Shown: positions 30,894-33,415 of the stretch, one piece after another
How positions within the stretch are numbered: position 1 is the first letter of the stretch
Layout: every line of letters starts with the position of its first letter
NCBI GenBank assembly: GCA_035536395.1
Contig: DATLOE010000001.1
Coordinates: 1 to 33,415 of the forward strand
DNA length: 33,415 nt
Direction of reading: 5' to 3'
Origin: Candidatus Dormiibacterota bacterium
GTDB taxonomy: Bacteria; Patescibacteriota; Saccharimonadia; UBA4664; DATLOE01
Notes under the pieces: generated by a model
Seen by the model: the letters and a program-made list of their open reading frames with translations, nothing else
What the model was told of the DNA's origin: nothing
Database searches by the model: none
Made by a program: the position numbers and the translations under genes

Positions 30894-31529
30894 CTACTTG
30901 GGTAGATTGGCCACCACAAAGTCTACAATCGCTTTAGCCAAGATGGCTAGTATCAGGCCAATAATGGCATAGGTAATGGTATTCTTGGCGCCTTCGATGT
31001 TCTTAGGGTTGCCACTAGAGCTGGCGTAACGGATGCCTCCTAGCACAAGGAAGAAGGCCGAAAGCACAGCCGTCACCAAGACCAGCAAGTCGACTATGAC
31101 CACAGCAACTCTTTTAAATGTCAGGTTGGGGGTATTAACATTATCTACCTTGCCGGCAATCTCATTAACGTCTTTTTTAATAACCCGATCAATATATTGA
31201 TCGGTTCTGTCTCTAAGGGTTTGAGGCTGGTTCGGCTGGCCTTCCGTAATGTTCTGCACCCCTGCACCCACATACTGCATTAAGCAGCCATCAACATCGC
31301 CGGTTTTCTGTGAGTTGCACTGGTATTTTTTTGCAGCTGCCTCAATTTCGGCCACCACATTATCGCAAGTGCCTTCGGCATTAGTTCCCACCTGATTTTT
31401 ACACTGGGCTATGTAAGTGGAGGCTTTGTAGTTGCCGGCCAGCAAGTTCGGTGCCGCAAAATAGGCAGCAGCTGAAATTGAGAAGAGCAACCCTGCGGCC
31501 AAAAACGGTTTTTGGAAAAAAGGCTTCAA
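30894..31529 (-). CDS. VirB2/TrbC-like pilin with a long exposed domain, paralogue 3
   Basis: 211 aa, the largest of the array. After a signal-like helix (LAAGLLFSISAAAYFAAP) comes an exposed domain of about 120 residues with four cysteines (AQCKNQ, GTCDN, YQCNS, DGCLM) and a charged helical stretch (RDRTDQYIDRVIKKDVNEIAGKVDN). The two membrane helices surround SSGNPKNIEGAKNTITYAI, with Asn in place of the usual Asp of GDP. It may be a tip, base or adhesin-type subunit rather than a bulk pilin (inference). It overlaps paralogue 2 by 4 nt. Confidence 0.7.
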   Translation of the reverse strand: MKPFFQKPFLAAGLLFSISAAAYFAAPNLLAGNYKASTYIAQCKNQVGTNAEGTCDNVVAEIEAAAKKYQCNSQKTGDVDGCLMQYVGAGVQNITEGQPNQPQTLRDRTDQYIDRVIKKDVNEIAGKVDNVNTPNLTFKRVAVVIVDLLVLVTAVLSAFFLVLGGIRYASSSGNPKNIEGAKNTITYAIIGLILAILAKAIVDFVVANLPK

Positions 31530-31810
31530 CGGAATCTGCCTAATATAAATTCAATTATCAGAAATGCCCCGGCTGAGAGCACCAGCCCGAATATGGCGTA
31601 GGTAATGGTGTCTTTAGCGCTTTTGATTCTACCGGGATCGCCTTGGGAAATTACATAGTTAATACCGGCCCAAATGATCATTATGACGGCCAGTACGCCA
31701 GATAAGATAAGGATGATTTCTATGATGTTAGCAAAAATTATCGGTATGACGGCAATACTGTTAGAAGATAAATCCGCGCCTTTAAAAATACTGGGAAAGA
31801 GATCGTTCAT
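31526..31810 (-). CDS. VirB2/TrbC-like membrane protein without signal peptide, paralogue 2
   Basis: 94 aa. It lacks a signal peptide and the exposed Cys-containing part: only a short N-terminus (MNDLFPSIFKGADLSSN) precedes two long helices around SQGDPGRIKSAKDTITYAI. It may insert by the Sec-independent or YidC route, or be an accessory inner-membrane subunit. It starts 1 nt after the stop of paralogue 1. The lost ectodomain makes it the most divergent in design. Confidence 0.7.
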   Translation of the reverse strand: MNDLFPSIFKGADLSSNSIAVIPIIFANIIEIILILSGVLAVIMIIWAGINYVISQGDPGRIKSAKDTITYAIFGLVLSAGAFLIIEFILGRFR

Positions 31811-31811
31811 G

Positions 31812-32258
31812 CTATGTTACCCCGATTAGGTTTAGGAAGGCCGCCATAATTAAGAGTAGCACGAGGCCGGTGGCCGCCTGCTGAAGCTGCTTTTTGGCCG
31901 CCTTAATGTCATCCGGGCTGCCCCCAGAGATAATGTAGCGGAAACCGGCATAGATAATCACAGCTACCAGCATTAGCCCGAGTAGGCCAAGCATGAAGTT
32001 TGCCAGGGCTTTGATAAAGACAAATATCGGATTGGTGTTCTGATCGCCCACGCAGGTAGCTGTGCCAAACAAACCGCCCGTGCCGACAAAGACTCCGCGG
32101 CGATCATTGCAGACTACTTTATTTTCCGGATTCTCAGCATTTTGGGCACTTGGAGCGTTTTTTGAGCTTTGAGCATAGGCGACCAGCGACACATTAGTGC
32201 CAAGCACGGCAGCCACAAGAAACGGGGTGATAATTATTGCGGTAAGCAGGTTCTTCAT
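31812..32258 (-). CDS. VirB2/TrbC-like pilin, paralogue 1 (first gene of the array)
   Basis: 148 aa from MKNLLTAIIITPFLVAAVLG. A signal peptide ends at VAYA, followed by a Ser/Asn/Pro-rich stretch, a Cys pair 19 residues apart (VVCNDR...TATCVGD) and two helices around SGGSPDDIKAAKKQLQQAA. The loop is the least conserved of the eight (GSPDD for GDPAR), and the second helix differs (TGLVLLLIMAAFLNLIG). Start ATG 32258 is preferred over 32267 because TAGAAT ends 7 nt before it, so the mRNA is leaderless or nearly so. It leads the operon. Confidence 0.72.
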   Translation of the reverse strand: MKNLLTAIIITPFLVAAVLGTNVSLVAYAQSSKNAPSAQNAENPENKVVCNDRRGVFVGTGGLFGTATCVGDQNTNPIFVFIKALANFMLGLLGLMLVAVIIYAGFRYIISGGSPDDIKAAKKQLQQAATGLVLLLIMAAFLNLIGVT

Positions 32259-32265
32259 TACCCCC

Positions 32266-32295
32266 ATTCTATCTGTGTAGCTTACCTGATGTCAA
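32266..32295 (-). promoter_or_regulatory. Pilin-operon promoter
   Basis: TTGACA (32290-32295), 18-nt spacer, TAGAAT (32266-32271), then 7 nt to ATG 32258. It probably drives at least paralogues 1-7. Confidence 0.72.
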
Positions 32296-32310
32296 AAAGC
32301 TTATGACAGA

Positions 32311-32340
32311 TTAGCAATATCAAGATAAATCGATTAAACT
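32311..32340 (+). promoter_or_regulatory. Promoter of the VirB6/TrbL-like gene (leaderless)
   Basis: TTAGCA (32311-32316), 18-nt spacer, TAAACT (32335-32340), then 7 nt to ATG 32348. It diverges from the pilin promoter; the two -35 boxes are 15 bp apart. Confidence 0.55.
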
Positions 32341-32347
32341 TATGCTT

Positions 32348-33415
32348 ATGAAGCGGAGCAGGTTACTCCTGACGGTGAGCATGTATTTTGTGGTTGCAAT
32401 TGCAGCCGTATTTTTGCCGTCTTTTGACGTATCTATAAATAATGGAGTAAGTATCAAAATCCCTGCCGCTCATGCTGCCGATGCAAAAAAGATGTGTGAG
32501 GATAGTGATAAAAAAACCCTCTGCGAAATACTTGTAAATGAGGCGAGCACACAACTGGATGACTGTAAGGGTAACGCACTAGAGAAAGCGGGCTGTCAGT
32601 CGGCTCTCATTACTTCACTTCAGTCAAAGTGCCAAAGCAGCTCGAGCGATACAGCAAAATATCGTACATGCATAAGATCTGAGGCAGCCAGCGCCTCACC
32701 AACAACCGGCAGTGGTGGCGATGATGAAGGCTGCGGCACGGCATTCGATTGGATTGTCTGTAAAATCATCCGGGGGGTGGCCGATACGGTAGAGTTTGTG
32801 GAAGACAGGTTCATTCAGCCGTTTTTGGACTTTAAACCGCTTAGTACAAGTGTAGATTCAAACCCGATGTATAAGGTCTGGCAAGTGATGCGTAATCTTG
32901 CCAACGCCCTGTTCATCATCATCTTTCTAGTCTTCATTTTCGCGAATACGCTCTCTATTAACCTCGATGCCTATACCGTCAAGAAAATGCTGCCCAAACT
33001 GGTAGCGGCGGCTATTTTAGTACAGCTGTCTTACTTGCTGGCCTCGCTGGCAATCGATATTACAAACATCTTCGGCCGTGGGCTGTTTATATTGGGTAAT
33101 GATATTATTCCGCCCTACAGCAGCCCCGACGGCAGCGGGGAAGTGCGGGGAGGGCTGCTCGGCTTAACTGGTCTAGCGGTTGGCGCAGCAAATCTGGCTT
33201 TTGGCGCAGTTACCGGCAGCATCTTCGTGGTGATGATCGGCGCCTTCTTCGGTATTATGGCAGTGTTTTTAACGCTGATGTTCCGGCAGATATTAATTAC
33301 CGTCCTCATTATCGCAGCACCAATTGCATTTGCCTTGTGGGTACTACCCAATACCGAAAACCTCTTCCGTAAGTGGTTGGATATGTTCATAAAAGTACTG
33401 GCTATGTATCCGTTA
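32348..33415 (+). CDS. VirB6/TrbL-like polytopic protein of a type IV secretion system, 3' end cut
   Basis: Reads open to the window edge (356 codons, no stop). The N-terminus has a hydrophobic segment (TVSMYFVVAIAAVF) and a processing-like AAHA; next comes an exposed region of about 100 residues with at least seven cysteines (KMCED, TLCEI, DDCKG, AGCQS, SKCQS, RTCIR, EGCGT). From about residue 190 there are at least four membrane helices (ALFIIIFLVFIFANTLS, KLVAAAILVQLSYLLASLAI, GSIFVVMIGAFFGIMAVFLTLMF, ILITVLIIAAPIAFALWVL), then a polar NTENLFRKWLDMF. That order, with the RQILITVLIIAAPIAF helix, fits TrbL/VirB6-type channel proteins. The neighbouring pilin array supports this. The start is 32348, not 32342, by promoter distance. 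Confidence 0.8.
   Translation, partial: MKRSRLLLTVSMYFVVAIAAVFLPSFDVSINNGVSIKIPAAHAADAKKMCEDSDKKTLCEILVNEASTQLDDCKGNALEKAGCQSALITSLQSKCQSSSSDTAKYRTCIRSEAASASPTTGSGGDDEGCGTAFDWIVCKIIRGVADTVEFVEDRFIQPFLDFKPLSTSVDSNPMYKVWQVMRNLANALFIIIFLVFIFANTLSINLDAYTVKKMLPKLVAAAILVQLSYLLASLAIDITNIFGRGLFILGNDIIPPYSSPDGSGEVRGGLLGLTGLAVGAANLAFGAVTGSIFVVMIGAFFGIMAVFLTLMFRQILITVLIIAAPIAFALWVLPNTENLFRKWLDMFIKVLAMYPL

Noticed and set aside
32363-32814. Reverse-strand open frames opposite the VirB6-like gene
   Set aside because: They lie antisense to a well-supported coding frame that runs to the window edge.
1-33415. Recoding of UGA (as in SR1/Gracilibacteria)
   Set aside because: Conserved genes such as rpoD, groL, valS and polA read through intact with standard stops, and several genes end at TGA.
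1-33415. CRISPR arrays, insertion sequences or prophage genes
   Set aside because: No repeat-spacer pattern, transposase, integrase or phage structural gene was seen; only the short tRNA-end repeat hints at past integration.

Overview
This window looks like a piece of a small-genome bacterium of the Candidate Phyla Radiation (Patescibacteria), most likely Saccharibacteria (TM7) or a close relative. The placement is inferred from gene content, because no rRNA lies in the window. Pointers are: a run of eight small VirB2/TrbC-like membrane proteins next to a VirB6-like protein, a MurE-type ligase without its N-terminal domain beside two FemAB-type transferases, a fused phosphoglucose/phosphomannose isomerase, very tight packing, and a mix of Shine-Dalgarno-led and apparently leaderless genes. 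The standard code is used; UGA acts as a stop.

Layout. 1-4.4 kb: a NYN-domain protein cut by the window edge, ribosomal protein S20 with a long basic tail and a small partner gene, then holA-mutM, a winged-helix/Nudix fusion and a small winged-helix-like protein. 4.4-11.7 kb: polA, an AT-rich membrane protein, a secreted 3D/RlpA-like protein behind a long structured leader, the primary sigma factor gene, dnaG and a small unknown gene. 11.7-16.4 kb: tRNA-Ser(GGA), a monotopic sugar-phosphate transferase, the isomerase, an approximately 536-nt structured non-coding transcript of unknown family, and groES-groEL under a CIRCE element. 16.4-25.3 kb: an amidinotransferase/DDAH-like hydrolase, the MurE-like ligase, a small membrane protein, two FemAB paralogues, tsaD, valS and a membrane-anchored TPR protein. 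25.3-28.9 kb: two unknown genes, four tRNAs (Ser CGA, Arg GCG, Ser TGA, Ser GCT), a broken copy of a tRNA-Ser 3' end, comFC and hsp20. 28.9-33.4 kb: the pilin-like array and, divergently, the VirB6/TrbL-like gene that runs off the window.

Themes. The last 4.5 kb appear to encode the surface part of a type IV secretion or conjugation-type machine, probably used to contact a host cell or take up DNA. ComFC would fit the uptake reading. The middle carries cell-wall chemistry (MurE-like, FemAB pair, lipid-linked sugar transferase, secreted 3D protein). The rest is core information processing and protein quality control.

The signal that runs through the whole window is promoter geometry. At more than a dozen genes a -10 hexamer ends only 6-9 nt before the start codon, so transcription should begin at or next to the start codon. 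This fixes several starts, and for tsaD and polA it agrees independently with family N-termini. The best candidates for something undescribed are the 536-nt RNA, the structured leader of the 3D-protein gene, and the eight-member pilin array.
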